Notes: a model not told the origin generated them from the sequence alone. DNA of 64,000 nt from Chryseosolibacter indicum (GCF_018598585.1 NZ_JAHESD010000010.1:1-64000); one strand, 5' to 3'. Shown: positions 8,845 through 16,483, counted from the first letter of the stretch. Numbers and translations are program-made.

Positions 8845-8901
8845 GTAAGCAATAAAAAAAGTGCGATTTTTGCACAGGAAGGCGGTTTTTGATAAAGTGC
8901 C

Positions 8902-8920
8902 AAAAAACAAAACGTACAAG
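8902..8920 (+). repeat. Left-end inner transposase-binding site
   Basis: AAAAAACAAAACGTACAAG has the same A-rich block followed by AAACGTACA as the outer site 77 bp away, in the same orientation. It also resembles the complement of the inner right-end site (45678-45697). It lies just downstream of the repressor stop codon. Confidence 0.6.
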
Positions 8921-8940
8921 CAGGGTTAATTTTGGTTCAA

Positions 8941-9834
8941 TTACCTTACCGCTTTTCGTTGGCTATCTTCCAAAAGGGTTAATCGGGCCTCAAGATCAAT
9001 AAGCTTATTATACATCTCTCCTGGGGCGCGCATTTGGCGCGTAAACTTCGCTACAGCATACCAAACTTCAAGCACTTCTTCTACGCCTATTACAATTGGA
9101 GGGTATTCGCGCGGGTCTTTCTGGTTATCAGAATTCAGAATCAATTTACCATCACTTACAGCGCGGTTTAAGACCCTTTTAATCAATAGTCCATCGTGCT
9201 TTGTGATGATGATATGCACCCGATCATTACGAATTTGGCTTAAATTCTCAACAAATCGGCCTATCACTATATCGGAATCGTCGAAGGTTGGAATCATGCT
9301 GTGACCTTCAATTTCGAACATGCGGAAGGTAGCATTTTGAAGCCCTGGGAAGTTATAAGTAGGAAGTGTTGAGATGAATTCAGGATCGTGGTAGCCTGTT
9401 AAGTACCCTGCCTTCGCCTTTGCTGGCACAAATGCAATGTTTTCTCTCCCTTGGCGGTCAACTGTAACAACATAAGGTGTTCTGCTTTCCATTGCCATCA
9501 TGGTCTCATTAACCTGACTTGGAAATTTATTTTCATCAGAATAGTACTTTTTACCTATTAGGCTTGCACTTGGGCTTGCATTTGGGCTTGCATTTTCCTG
9601 TTTTTTTTGATCAGCAATTTTTTCGATTAGGCTTGCATCGGCACTCAATAAAACATCGATTGATACGCCAAGCGCATTCGAAAAATTTACGAGTGTATCT
9701 AAACTTGGCTCGGTTTTACCGACTTCATAATTAGAAAGTGTAGATGCGGTAATTCCTACCAAAACCGCTAATTCTTCTTGTTTTAGCTGTTTTTTAGCTC
9801 TTAATATCTTCAGGTTGCTGGCAAAGTTTGACAT
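8941..9834 (-). CDS. Phage repressor: XRE helix-turn-helix plus S24 (LexA/CI-like) peptidase
   Basis: A 297-residue protein. Residues about 5-63 form a helix-turn-helix domain (KKQLKQEELAVLVGITASTLSNYEVGKTEPS), joined by a low-complexity ASPNASPSAS linker (82-91) to an S24 peptidase domain. The catalytic pair is S179 (EGHSMIP) and K219 (LLIKRV); the likely self-cleavage point is A142-G143 in AKAGYLTGY. This is the build of a DNA-damage-sensitive lysogeny repressor, which differs from the Mu c repressor (no S24 domain) and suggests SOS-type induction. A short coiled coil ends the protein. It faces away from the early operon, sharing the control region at 9835-9933. Confidence 0.9.
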   Translation of the reverse strand: MSNFASNLKILRAKKQLKQEELAVLVGITASTLSNYEVGKTEPSLDTLVNFSNALGVSIDVLLSADASLIEKIADQKKQENASPNASPSASLIGKKYYSDENKFPSQVNETMMAMESRTPYVVTVDRQGRENIAFVPAKAKAGYLTGYHDPEFISTLPTYNFPGLQNATFRMFEIEGHSMIPTFDDSDIVIGRFVENLSQIRNDRVHIIITKHDGLLIKRVLNRAVSDGKLILNSDNQKDPREYPPIVIGVEEVLEVWYAVAKFTRQMRAPGEMYNKLIDLEARLTLLEDSQRKAVR

Positions 9835-9868
9835 ACACGAAAATTAATTCGAAGTTTCTTTGATTAGA

Positions 9869-9911
9869 ATCGTAATTTTTACGATCATTGTATTGTTCAT
9901 TTGAAATGAAC
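9869..9911. promoter_or_regulatory. Operator region with two 17-bp palindromes
   Basis: ATCGTAA-TTT-TTACGAT (9869-9885) and the perfect palindrome GTTCATTT-G-AAATGAAC (9895-9911) lie 26 bases apart, start to start, between the divergent repressor and early operon. Their spacing suits dimeric helix-turn-helix proteins. As the two differ in sequence, one may bind the S24 repressor and the other the small protein encoded at 9934. Confidence 0.65.
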
Positions 9912-9933
9912 TAAAAACGAAGGTATAAAAACA

Positions 9934-10170
9934 ATGGGAAAAACTACGAGGAGGTACAAAAAGCGGGATCATGTCGCCGCCACAGTAGCCAGAATACACG
10001 GGGTTTCTTACCGGTATGTCCAAATGGTTCGTGATGGCGAGCGCGAAGATGAGGAGATCACAGCGACCCTAGTAGACTACACACAAGGCGAACGAGAGTT
10101 GATTGAAAGCCTTCAAAGGTCAATTGTAAAGCACGCAAACTATCTACACAATGGTCGTAAAAAGAACTAA
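9934..10170 (+). CDS. Small helix-turn-helix-like early protein (Ner position)
   Basis: A 78-residue basic protein, first gene of the early operon. The segment HVAATVARIHGVSYRYVQMVRDGER (about 13-37) reads as a helix-turn-helix in which a new strand-recognition helix follows the GVS turn. Position and size match Mu Ner, which shuts down early and repressor promoters, but the sequence is not clearly Ner. It overlaps the next gene by 20 bases. Role as early regulator is inferred from position. Confidence 0.6.
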   Translation: MGKTTRRYKKRDHVAATVARIHGVSYRYVQMVRDGEREDEEITATLVDYTQGERELIESLQRSIVKHANYLHNGRKKN

Positions 10171-10480
10171 GTCGGGGAAGTTTACGATAGGTGTAGGCTA
10201 CACCGAGAGGATGAACATCTTCGAAGCCCTAATAAGCTTTTTCGAAACGCACGGTAATGCGTCAAAGCTTCAGACTGAGAAAGAAGTAATGATTCATCTT
10301 CAGTTCTCAGTGCTACATGGTATGTTATGTCGCCTAGACTTTAATACTCACAATACATGCGCAAAAAAATGGAATGTGTCGCGTGCTGAGGCAGTTGCCT
10401 TAATGTGGTTGCTACGGAACTACGACCATGATAGTGCCCTGCTTCAAATTAAGTCGGAAATCCATAAACAACTTTCATAA
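10151..10480 (+). CDS. Hypothetical early phage protein
   Basis: A 109-residue protein starting at the ATG at 10151, inside the end of the preceding gene, so translation is probably coupled. It is mostly helical (ERMNIFEALISFFETHGNASKL, WNVSRAEAVALMWLLRNYDHD) with no motif I recognise. It directly precedes the transposase gene and belongs to the same transcript. It could be an accessory of transposition or a regulator; nothing in the sequence decides this. Confidence 0.55.
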   Translation: MVVKRTKSGKFTIGVGYTERMNIFEALISFFETHGNASKLQTEKEVMIHLQFSVLHGMLCRLDFNTHNTCAKKWNVSRAEAVALMWLLRNYDHDSALLQIKSEIHKQLS

Positions 10481-10501
10481 AACTTCAAATCCCCCACGAA
10501 T

Positions 10502-12604
10502 ATGAAGCTTTTAGACAACATACTATATATAGAGTGGCATGAGGCGATTGATAGTGGTATATCGAAAGGTACACTGGATGCCGCACGGAATAGGAAATCA
10601 CCTTCATGGCTTTTTATTGATGATCCTGAAGATAGACGAAGTGTACTTATCGGCTTTGAGAAACTTAAGGATGAATATAAGCGTAAGATTGAAGCACGGT
10701 TTGGCAACCCTTACGAGTTTATTGCAAAGCAACCTATCCGCAAACTTGTAAAGTGGGATGATAAGGCAGAAGAATTCTTCCTAGCCTATCGCTATGATGA
10801 GAACAAGAAGCTTCCTATTGAGACTGTGAAGAAGTATACCGTTGCGGCTAACTGGCTCAACATGCTGAAGGAAGTCAACAACGACAAGAAGCAAATCAAG
10901 AAACTTCTTAACCTGCAAATCGAGCAGTTCTATGATAAGGTTATTGAGATCATTAAAGCGAAGGATATACTCGATCAATTAGACGAAGTAAAAGCCAAGT
11001 TAGAAGTTGCAGGGGCGTCGGAAGTTGGAATTCTCCAGAACCAACTTGCACACTTGAAAAACATTTACCTGAAAGAAAAGATTGATCTTCCTACTTCTTA
11101 TCGCCGGCTTGTCGTGAACCAGGACAGCGCACTTAAGAAGTACTTGCGCGACGGTTATGCATCTATTATCGATTGGCGTTTTGGAAACAAGCTAGCAGCG
11201 AAAATAAAAGATGAAGTGAGTGAAGCTGTGTTGCTTGAAATGCTTGCGCATCACAACCAGTATGATGATGTATTTATTACGATGCAGTATAACCGTTGGG
11301 CTAAAGAACACGGCTATAAAGCGATTGACGAAAGCACCGTTGGTGTTTGGAGGCGTAAGCGCGAAGATGAAATTATCATGTTCCGTGAAGGCAACGCAGC
11401 CTTAAAGAGTAAAGTACTTCGAGTAGTGAAGGGCACCAGGCCAACTGCTCCGCTCTATTTAGTTGAGAGTGATGATAACGTAATCGATTTGTATTTCATT
11501 GATGCCGAAGAAGAAAATCACGGCAAGAAATATACGAAACGTTATGTGTCAATAGTAGTAACTGACAGCTTCAATGACTATGTTCTTGGCTATGCTTACG
11601 CTGTTGCAGGAACACTTGACGATGGTGGAACAATAGCACTTATACATGCTGCATATCTAAATGCCATGTATTATATAAGGAGTATTACAGGATCATGGTT
11701 CCTTCCGCATGAAGTAAAAACTGATAATTGGGGTATTGCCACACTTGAGCCTTACTATCGGTCTATAGCTAACTACGTTAAGACACCAGTAGGTTCAAAG
11801 AACAGAGGTTACATAGAAAACTTTTTTGGTTCACCTCACTGGAAGCGTTGCCTGAAGATTGGTGCAAATAACTATACGGGTAACAACATCACAGCAAAGA
11901 ATCGCGGCGTAAATGATGAAATGGTAAAGGCTTTCAAGAAGGAAAGACCACTAATAGGGACAGAAGCAGAAGCGCAACTTGAAAACTTCTTTCACCGCCT
12001 TAGATACTTGCCGCAGAGCAATGGCATAAGCAAACATCAGCAATGGCTTGAAGCCTGGAATGCATTGCCGGATACGCAAAAGCGATTGATGAATGACGAA
12101 AAATTCCTGCTGACGTTCGGAATAAACCACCTCCCTAAAAGTGGTGAGCTTCCCCGCCTTACAAACCGTGGGCTTGATATTCAGATCGGGAATCAAAGAT
12201 ACAGCTATGATATTCTTGGCGGTACGCCACTAGAACACCTTAACAAAAAGGTACATGTATACTACGATCCTTACGATCTGAGCAGGGTACTGATAACCGA
12301 CAAAGAACAAGTGCGATTAATTGGTGTTGATGCTCAACGCTCACCACGTGCGTTGCATGATCATGTTGAAGGAAGTCGCACCTACCTAAATGCACTCCTA
12401 GCAGAGAAACAGAACACTGTTAATCAGATAGCTGAAAAATCTGAGAGGCGTAAAAAGACACTTGCGCTTTCCGGGATTGACGCTGAAAGCCTGCTTAATG
12501 ATGGCGTAATGGTGAAGCAGTTGAAACGTGATGCAGAGCAAAAAGTACTATCGCAGCTAATTGACGGCCCGGTAAACGACGACGACTTGTACGATCAAAT
12601 GTAA
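10502..12604 (+). CDS. Mu-type DDE transposase (MuA family)
   Basis: A 700-residue transposase with the build of MuA: N-terminal DNA-binding part (about 1-300), RNase H-like catalytic core and a C-terminal beta-barrel plus helical tail. Likely catalytic residues are D329 (VIDLYFID), D408 (VKTDNWG) and E439 (NRGYIENFFGS). The last 100 residues are charged and should contact MuB. It catalyses strand transfer at the prophage ends, so the terminal repeats at 8.83 and 45.7 kb are its expected binding sites. Length is close to MuA (663). It lies between the early regulators and the ATPase. Confidence 0.93.
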   Translation: MKLLDNILYIEWHEAIDSGISKGTLDAARNRKSPSWLFIDDPEDRRSVLIGFEKLKDEYKRKIEARFGNPYEFIAKQPIRKLVKWDDKAEEFFLAYRYDENKKLPIETVKKYTVAANWLNMLKEVNNDKKQIKKLLNLQIEQFYDKVIEIIKAKDILDQLDEVKAKLEVAGASEVGILQNQLAHLKNIYLKEKIDLPTSYRRLVVNQDSALKKYLRDGYASIIDWRFGNKLAAKIKDEVSEAVLLEMLAHHNQYDDVFITMQYNRWAKEHGYKAIDESTVGVWRRKREDEIIMFREGNAALKSKVLRVVKGTRPTAPLYLVESDDNVIDLYFIDAEEENHGKKYTKRYVSIVVTDSFNDYVLGYAYAVAGTLDDGGTIALIHAAYLNAMYYIRSITGSWFLPHEVKTDNWGIATLEPYYRSIANYVKTPVGSKNRGYIENFFGSPHWKRCLKIGANNYTGNNITAKNRGVNDEMVKAFKKERPLIGTEAEAQLENFFHRLRYLPQSNGISKHQQWLEAWNALPDTQKRLMNDEKFLLTFGINHLPKSGELPRLTNRGLDIQIGNQRYSYDILGGTPLEHLNKKVHVYYDPYDLSRVLITDKEQVRLIGVDAQRSPRALHDHVEGSRTYLNALLAEKQNTVNQIAEKSERRKKTLALSGIDAESLLNDGVMVKQLKRDAEQKVLSQLIDGPVNDDDLYDQM

Positions 12605-12610
12605 AATAAA

Positions 12611-12644
12611 AAAAGCGCCCCGAGCCGCAGCAACGGCCCAGGGC
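12611..12644 (-). terminator. Hairpin with T tract on the minus strand between transposase and ATPase genes
   Basis: GCCC...GCCG (12617-12627) pairs with CGGC...GGGC (12634-12644) with a small internal loop. On the minus strand the stem is followed by a run of T residues, so it would terminate antisense transcription entering the transposase gene. No minus-strand gene is present to explain it. Confidence 0.4.
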
Positions 12645-12670
12645 TAGATAACAATCAACACTACAAAGCT

Positions 12671-13534
12671 ATGACAGATTCACAGAAAAAAGAAATTCAA
12701 ATGTTGCTCAAGACCTACATTGAGCAGTATCCATCACAATCTAAAGCTATTGCGTCGCTTAAAAATGTAAGTGAAGCAACGGTTATAAACATACGGAAGG
12801 GTATCTGGGAAAGTATCAGTGATGATATGTGGCGAAATGTAGGTAAGCAGATAGGCTTTTCAGCAAAAGGCACCTGGAAGATGGTTGAGACCGTTGACTT
12901 TAAAACTATCGTGCATTACATGGAAGATGCACAGGAATACAGCAACGTGTTTGCCATGATCGTACCTAGTGGTGGTGGAAAGACATTTACCGCGAGATGG
13001 TTTCAGGCAAACAGGCAGAATGTCTATCATATTGAATGTTCTGAATACTTTAACCGCAAGGAGTTCTTACGCAAGATACTTGAGGCAATGGGAAAAGAGA
13101 ACGTTGGGCTGAATGTATCAGAAATGATGGAAATGATTGTTTCTATATTAATGAGACAAGAGAACCCACTTCTCATTCTTGATGAAGTTGATAAGCTGCC
13201 CGATCCTGTTCTTTACTTCTTCATAACAATCTACAACAAGCTTTATGGAAAGTGTGGCATTGTGATGATGGCTACTGAATTTCTAAACAAGCGCATCATG
13301 CGCGGACGCAGGATGAACAAGAAGGGCTATGCTGAAATATTCAGCCGAATAGGTCGAAAATTCATATCTGTAAGAGGAACAACCAAAGAAGAAGTAGCGG
13401 AAATCTGCAAAGCAAATGGAGTGTCAGATGCGCAGATAATACACTCTATATATAATGAGTACGAAGGAGACCTCAGAAGGGTGGAAAGAGGTGTACATAA
13501 GGCCAAAGTGCGAAAACTAAAGAAGGCGGCTTAA
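12671..13534 (+). CDS. AAA+ ATPase, MuB-type transposition target protein
   Basis: A 287-residue ATPase. Residues about 1-60 hold a small helix-turn-helix-like domain (SKAIASLKNVSEATVINIRKG), as in MuB. Walker A is PSGGGKT (99-105) and Walker B LLILDEVD (167-174); a later arginine-rich stretch (NKRIMRGRRMNKK) may carry sensor and arginine-finger residues. MuB forms filaments on target DNA and delivers it to MuA, giving target immunity. It follows the transposase by 66 bases in one operon. Confidence 0.9.
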   Translation: MTDSQKKEIQMLLKTYIEQYPSQSKAIASLKNVSEATVINIRKGIWESISDDMWRNVGKQIGFSAKGTWKMVETVDFKTIVHYMEDAQEYSNVFAMIVPSGGGKTFTARWFQANRQNVYHIECSEYFNRKEFLRKILEAMGKENVGLNVSEMMEMIVSILMRQENPLLILDEVDKLPDPVLYFFITIYNKLYGKCGIVMMATEFLNKRIMRGRRMNKKGYAEIFSRIGRKFISVRGTTKEEVAEICKANGVSDAQIIHSIYNEYEGDLRRVERGVHKAKVRKLKKAA

Positions 13535-13569
13535 ATACCGCGCTCAAAACCCGCTTAAAATCGCTCAAA

Positions 13570-13983
13570 ATGAAAAATCTTAAAAAAACCGTATCGAAGG
13601 CCCGGAATGAGCGCGCAACGCGCCTAAAGGGCTGTATTTGCGAAATCCTGAATTGCACTCAGGATCAGTATGCGGAACTCGTGTACAACGAGGGTTTGAA
13701 GTACCTAAAATACTTCCTTCCTGATGATGCAGATGGACAAAAGATGCTTTCAAGCAGTCGGGTATTCTGGAACTGGTGGAAGAACCATTTCATAAACCGC
13801 GACGAAAAGTTTATTGCCTTGTCTGGCAAGTACCCAATACAAGATAAGGAAATGTTACTTCAGCTCTATCTGAATTATAATGATGGTAAGCAACTCGCTC
13901 AAAATCTGCATCCGCAAAGTGTAGTGCTTGAAGAAAGTTACAGCGAGATGATTCATTCACTATTAAGAAAGGAGGTTGTATGA
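13570..13983 (+). CDS. Hypothetical early phage protein
   Basis: A 137-residue mostly helical protein with a basic N-terminus (MKNLKKTVSKARNERATRLKG). The segment VFWNWWKNHFINRDEKFIA is aromatic-rich. No family recognised. A strong ribosome-binding site for the next gene (AAAGGAGGTT, 13968-13976) lies inside its 3' end, and its stop overlaps the next start (ATGA), so the two are coupled. Confidence 0.6.
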   Translation: MKNLKKTVSKARNERATRLKGCICEILNCTQDQYAELVYNEGLKYLKYFLPDDADGQKMLSSSRVFWNWWKNHFINRDEKFIALSGKYPIQDKEMLLQLYLNYNDGKQLAQNLHPQSVVLEESYSEMIHSLLRKEVV

Positions 13984-14285
13984 GAAAAGACATTGAAGCG
14001 ATAAGAGTGAGGGTATTGAACATGGTGGCTGATGCTTTCGGGTGTAGTGTAGCTGAGATTAAGGGGTCAGTAAAAAAAAAGACTTTCAGCGATGCGCGGT
14101 GTGTGTACTCATATATAATGAGACATCAGTGTGGTGAAAGCTTTATGAGCATCGGTTTAGCACTGAATAAGGATCACAGCACAGTGGTTGAGCAGATAGA
14201 AAGAATGAACAGCATGATATTCACAAAAGAGGAAGCTGCCCACAAGCTGAAAAAAATTGAACGAGAACTTTTAAAACAAAACTGA
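13980..14285 (+). CDS. DnaA domain IV-like DNA-binding protein
   Basis: A 101-residue protein matching the C-terminal DNA-binding domain of DnaA. The signature ARCVYSYIMRHQCGESFMSIGLALNKDHSTVVEQIERM (about 41-78) carries the DHSTV motif that contacts DnaA boxes; the ATPase domain is absent. The domain fills almost the whole protein. It could bind DnaA boxes to recruit or block host replication initiation, which would suit a phage that replicates by transposition with the host replisome. It sits between MuB and Gam and is coupled to the upstream gene. Confidence 0.8.
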   Translation: MRKDIEAIRVRVLNMVADAFGCSVAEIKGSVKKKTFSDARCVYSYIMRHQCGESFMSIGLALNKDHSTVVEQIERMNSMIFTKEEAAHKLKKIERELLKQN

Positions 14286-14288
14286 AAT

Positions 14289-14849
14289 ATGAAATCTGTA
14301 ACCGCAAAACAAAAAACTAAAGCTGACTTAAAGCGCGAACAAATTGAGAAGGATAAAAAACGCGCTGCTGAACTTGTACAGGTAATCGCTGATCTGGAAC
14401 ATGAGCAATCTAACATAAACCTTCAGTATCGTGATAAGCTAAGTCCTTACAAGGATGAATATGAAAAGAATATAGCACCTATCGAAAAACTGTTTGAAGG
14501 CAAGCTTGAGCCTGTCCAAGCATCGCTGGACGCTGCGCAAAAAGAACTACTTGAGATCGGACAAAGAAACAGGAATACAATGTTCGATGTGAAAGGACAT
14601 TGGGAGCTTGACAATGGCTATTACCTGCATGTAAAAACCGAAACAAAGGTAGTAACGACGCCAGAATTCGACCTTGTGAAGTTCATGAAAAAGTTTGCGC
14701 AATACGTTGATGTGAAATTCAAAATCGCTCCGCTTAAGAAGCTGTTCACTAATGGTGATGAGCGCAAGAAAAGCAAGATCGACACTTACGGCATTGATCT
14801 GAAAAATGAAGAAACCATTGTGTTGAAGCACAAGGTAGAAGAAATATAA
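14289..14849 (+). CDS. gam: Host-nuclease inhibitor protein Gam
   Basis: A 186-residue protein with the Mu Gam pattern: a long N-terminal coiled coil (about 10-100, KADLKREQIEKDKKRAAELVQVIADLEHEQ) and a C-terminal beta part with GHWELDNGYYLHVKTETKVV. Gam dimers bind double-strand DNA ends and shield them from RecBCD/AddAB-type nucleases; they are related to eukaryotic Ku. It begins three bases after the DnaA-like gene and is the last gene before the hairpin-rich region at 14.87-15.17 kb. Confidence 0.85.
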   Translation: MKSVTAKQKTKADLKREQIEKDKKRAAELVQVIADLEHEQSNINLQYRDKLSPYKDEYEKNIAPIEKLFEGKLEPVQASLDAAQKELLEIGQRNRNTMFDVKGHWELDNGYYLHVKTETKVVTTPEFDLVKFMKKFAQYVDVKFKIAPLKKLFTNGDERKKSKIDTYGIDLKNEETIVLKHKVEEI

Positions 14850-14875
14850 GAAGGGAGACTTTGTGACATTATCAT

Positions 14876-15165
14876 CCCCTTGTCGGGGGCTGCGCGGCAG
14901 AAGATGCTAATTGATTTAAAAACCCCTTCCTACCCTGCTAGGTGTAGAGTATTGAAAGTAAATCAACATGTATAAACCTGAGCAAAGTCTGGTAACTAAT
15001 GTAAGGCAGGAATCTTCTGTAAATGGGCAAACGCCGCCGGATCGGGAATCCGGCACTGACTTTCCCGGAGTTCAAAGCAAACCGGGTTTTTCTCCTAAAC
15101 GTGCCTGAAAAGGCAGGGTGTTCTGACCCGAGTAATCAGAATAAGTAAGGGGGTTTTGCCCTTTT
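14876..15165 (+). ncRNA. Hairpin-rich, GC-rich intergenic region: candidate structured RNA or leader
   Basis: The 346 bases between gam and the next gene hold a series of short stems in one direction. They are CCCC/GGGG (14876-14889), GCCGGAT-cggga-ATCCGGC (15036-15054), CCCGG/CCGGG (15064-15086), TGCCT-GAAA-AGGCA with a GNRA loop (15102-15115), TTCTGA/TCAGAA (15121-15141) and AAGGG/CCCTT followed by T residues (15147-15165). The local GC is higher than in the flanking genes. The last stem could be a weak terminator or attenuator placed 30 bases before the next start. I cannot match it to a known RNA class. Confidence 0.4.
14968..15108 (+). CDS. Possible 46-residue peptide within the hairpin-rich region
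   Basis: ATG at 14968 opens a frame of 46 codons ending TGA at 15108. The product is hydrophilic and Pro/Gly/Ser-rich (QTPPDRESGTDFPG) with no motif and no clear ribosome-binding site. Because strong stems occupy the same bases, I favour a structured RNA and keep this only as an alternative. Confidence 0.2.
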   Translation: MYKPEQSLVTNVRQESSVNGQTPPDRESGTDFPGVQSKPGFSPKRA

Positions 15166-15195
15166 TAACAAGATAACAATTAAACAAAAAGAACT

Positions 15196-15420
15196 ATGTC
15201 TCAACTACTTAACGCCTCAAAACCCACAATCGAGCAGCAAATCGAGTTTGTGCGCGGTGCAAGGCATCACGTGAGCAAAGAAGGCCGAGAAGCGATAATG
15301 CTTCATGAACACTATGATTTACTCGTTGCTATCGAAGAAAATCTGATAGCAGTTAAGAACTGGAATGAAACATTTACAAAGAAGCTGGAAGAAGGAAGTA
15401 AGGAGGTGAACAATGACTAA
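15196..15420 (+). CDS. Hypothetical small helical early protein
   Basis: A 74-residue acidic helical protein (TIEQQIEFVRGARHHVSKEGREAIMLHEHYDLLVAIEENLIAVKNW). No family recognised. The 3' end contains the AAGGAGGTGA ribosome-binding site (15400-15409) of the next gene, and the two overlap by 8 bases. Confidence 0.6.
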   Translation: MSQLLNASKPTIEQQIEFVRGARHHVSKEGREAIMLHEHYDLLVAIEENLIAVKNWNETFTKKLEEGSKEVNND

Positions 15421-15589
15421 GCGCGTTTTCAAATATGTGTTTCTTCTCCTGTACTTTCTTGCAGGCGTTATCATTTCGTATTTCCTGCCAGCAGGCACAC
15501 GTTATATGTTTGGGTATCTGCTTTCATTGATGGCCTCGTGGACTTGGTCAGTTCTTAACATTGACAGAAAGGAGGGGCAACATGGCTAA
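15413..15589 (+). CDS. Small two-helix membrane protein
   Basis: A 58-residue protein from ATG at 15413 to TAA at 15589. Two hydrophobic helices are seen at about residues 6-26 (FKYVFLLLYFLAGVIISYFL) and 32-48 (MFGYLLSLMASWTWSVL), separated by PAGTRY, with a basic MTKR start. It has a very strong ribosome-binding site (AAGGAGGTGA, 15400-15409) and overlaps both neighbours, as expected for a compact phage operon. The layout is compatible with a small inner-membrane protein such as a superinfection-exclusion factor, but nothing specific supports that. Confidence 0.65.
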   Translation: MTKRVFKYVFLLLYFLAGVIISYFLPAGTRYMFGYLLSLMASWTWSVLNIDRKEGQHG

Positions 15590-16073
15590 GCTTATTACAA
15601 TGCGCGTTGTGTCGATAAAACAGCCCTTCGCGTATTTGCTTGCAAAAGGCTTCAAACTGAATGAGACAAGAAGCTTCAATACCAACTATCGCGGCGAGAT
15701 ATACATACATGCAAGCCAGAAGGTAGACTTTCACGATCTAGAGCTAATCAATATCAACGACCATTTTAAGCGCTGTATCAGTGACAGATCATTACTTGTT
15801 CAAGGCGCTATTATTGGAAAATTTACAATTACTGATTCAGTGGCAACTGAGCGCTTTATAACTAACTATAAAGAAGCCAGTAATTCAAAAGATAAGCTTT
15901 GGTTGAGCCCTCAAGAACGTGCCTTTGGTAACTACCTACCAAATCGCTTTGCATGGATTGGAAAAGATCATAAAATGCTTTCAAACCCTATAAAGTGCCG
16001 TGGTCAGCTAGGTATTTGGAGGTATGAAGCACCTGAAGAACTGCTTGAAGAAATGGAGGTGCAGCATGGCTAA
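15582..16073 (+). CDS. ASCH-domain protein
   Basis: A 163-residue protein read from ATG 15582, preceded by AGGAGGGG (15570-15577); a longer TTG start is unlikely. It has the ASCH pattern: an early VVSIKQPFAYLLAKGFKLNETRSFNT segment, GEIYIHASQK, a mid-protein VQGAIIGKFTITDSV strand and a late FAWIGKDHKMLSNPIKCRGQLGIW. ASCH domains are beta-barrels related to PUA and are thought to bind RNA or modified nucleosides; some are RNases or deaminase partners. It belongs to the accessory early operon. Confidence 0.8.
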   Translation: MAKLITMRVVSIKQPFAYLLAKGFKLNETRSFNTNYRGEIYIHASQKVDFHDLELININDHFKRCISDRSLLVQGAIIGKFTITDSVATERFITNYKEASNSKDKLWLSPQERAFGNYLPNRFAWIGKDHKMLSNPIKCRGQLGIWRYEAPEELLEEMEVQHG

Positions 16074-16284
16074 TCTTATACAGGACAAAGAAGTGCAATG
16101 CACTCGCTGTAGGAATAAACATAAATTTTCCGAACGAATAGAGAAGCGTAAGAAAAACTTCGTTTTCGTGTCTATGGTATGCCCTAGATGCGGTGGTGAA
16201 TCATATTTTGACCTAAGTGAAAAAGAGGTTCAAGATGACGACGATGTATTTGACCCTGATTATATCGGCCCCGATGAAGACTAA
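16066..16284 (+). CDS. Small zinc-ribbon protein
   Basis: A 72-residue protein from ATG 16066 with a good ribosome-binding site (GGAGGT) and an overlap of 8 bases with the ASCH gene. Two CxxC pairs (CTRC at about 11-14 and CPRC at about 39-42) should bind one zinc ion; the rest is an acidic tail (EKEVQDDDDVFDPDYIGPDED). Probably a nucleic-acid- or protein-binding early factor; function unknown. Confidence 0.65.
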   Translation: MANLIQDKEVQCTRCRNKHKFSERIEKRKKNFVFVSMVCPRCGGESYFDLSEKEVQDDDDVFDPDYIGPDED

Positions 16285-16483
16285 TAAAGTAGTACACCAA
16301 TTCAGTCTGTTCGGGTATCAGCGTCCTGTAATCAGATTAAAGTTAGGGTTTCCACGTGAACGCATGCTGGAAGCTAAAGCACTGTATGAAAAAGGAGATT
16401 TCACAGCCTGCGCGGCAATTGTTCGTGAATTCAGAGAAAAGCTCGAAGCATTTGAAGAACGCTTGAGCTACGGAAAACAATAA
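16274..16483 (+). CDS. Hypothetical small early protein
   Basis: A 69-residue protein from ATG 16274, overlapping the zinc-ribbon gene by 11 bases. The second half is an amphipathic helix pair (RERMLEAKALYEKGDFTACAAIVREFREKLEAFEERLS), resembling a single TPR-like hairpin. No family assigned. Confidence 0.55.
   Translation: MKTNKVVHQFSLFGYQRPVIRLKLGFPRERMLEAKALYEKGDFTACAAIVREFREKLEAFEERLSYGKQ

Noticed and set aside
15561-15581. Longer TTG start for the ASCH gene
   Set aside because: The ATG at 15582 has a good ribosome-binding site and the usual family start; the extra residues are the ribosome-binding site itself.
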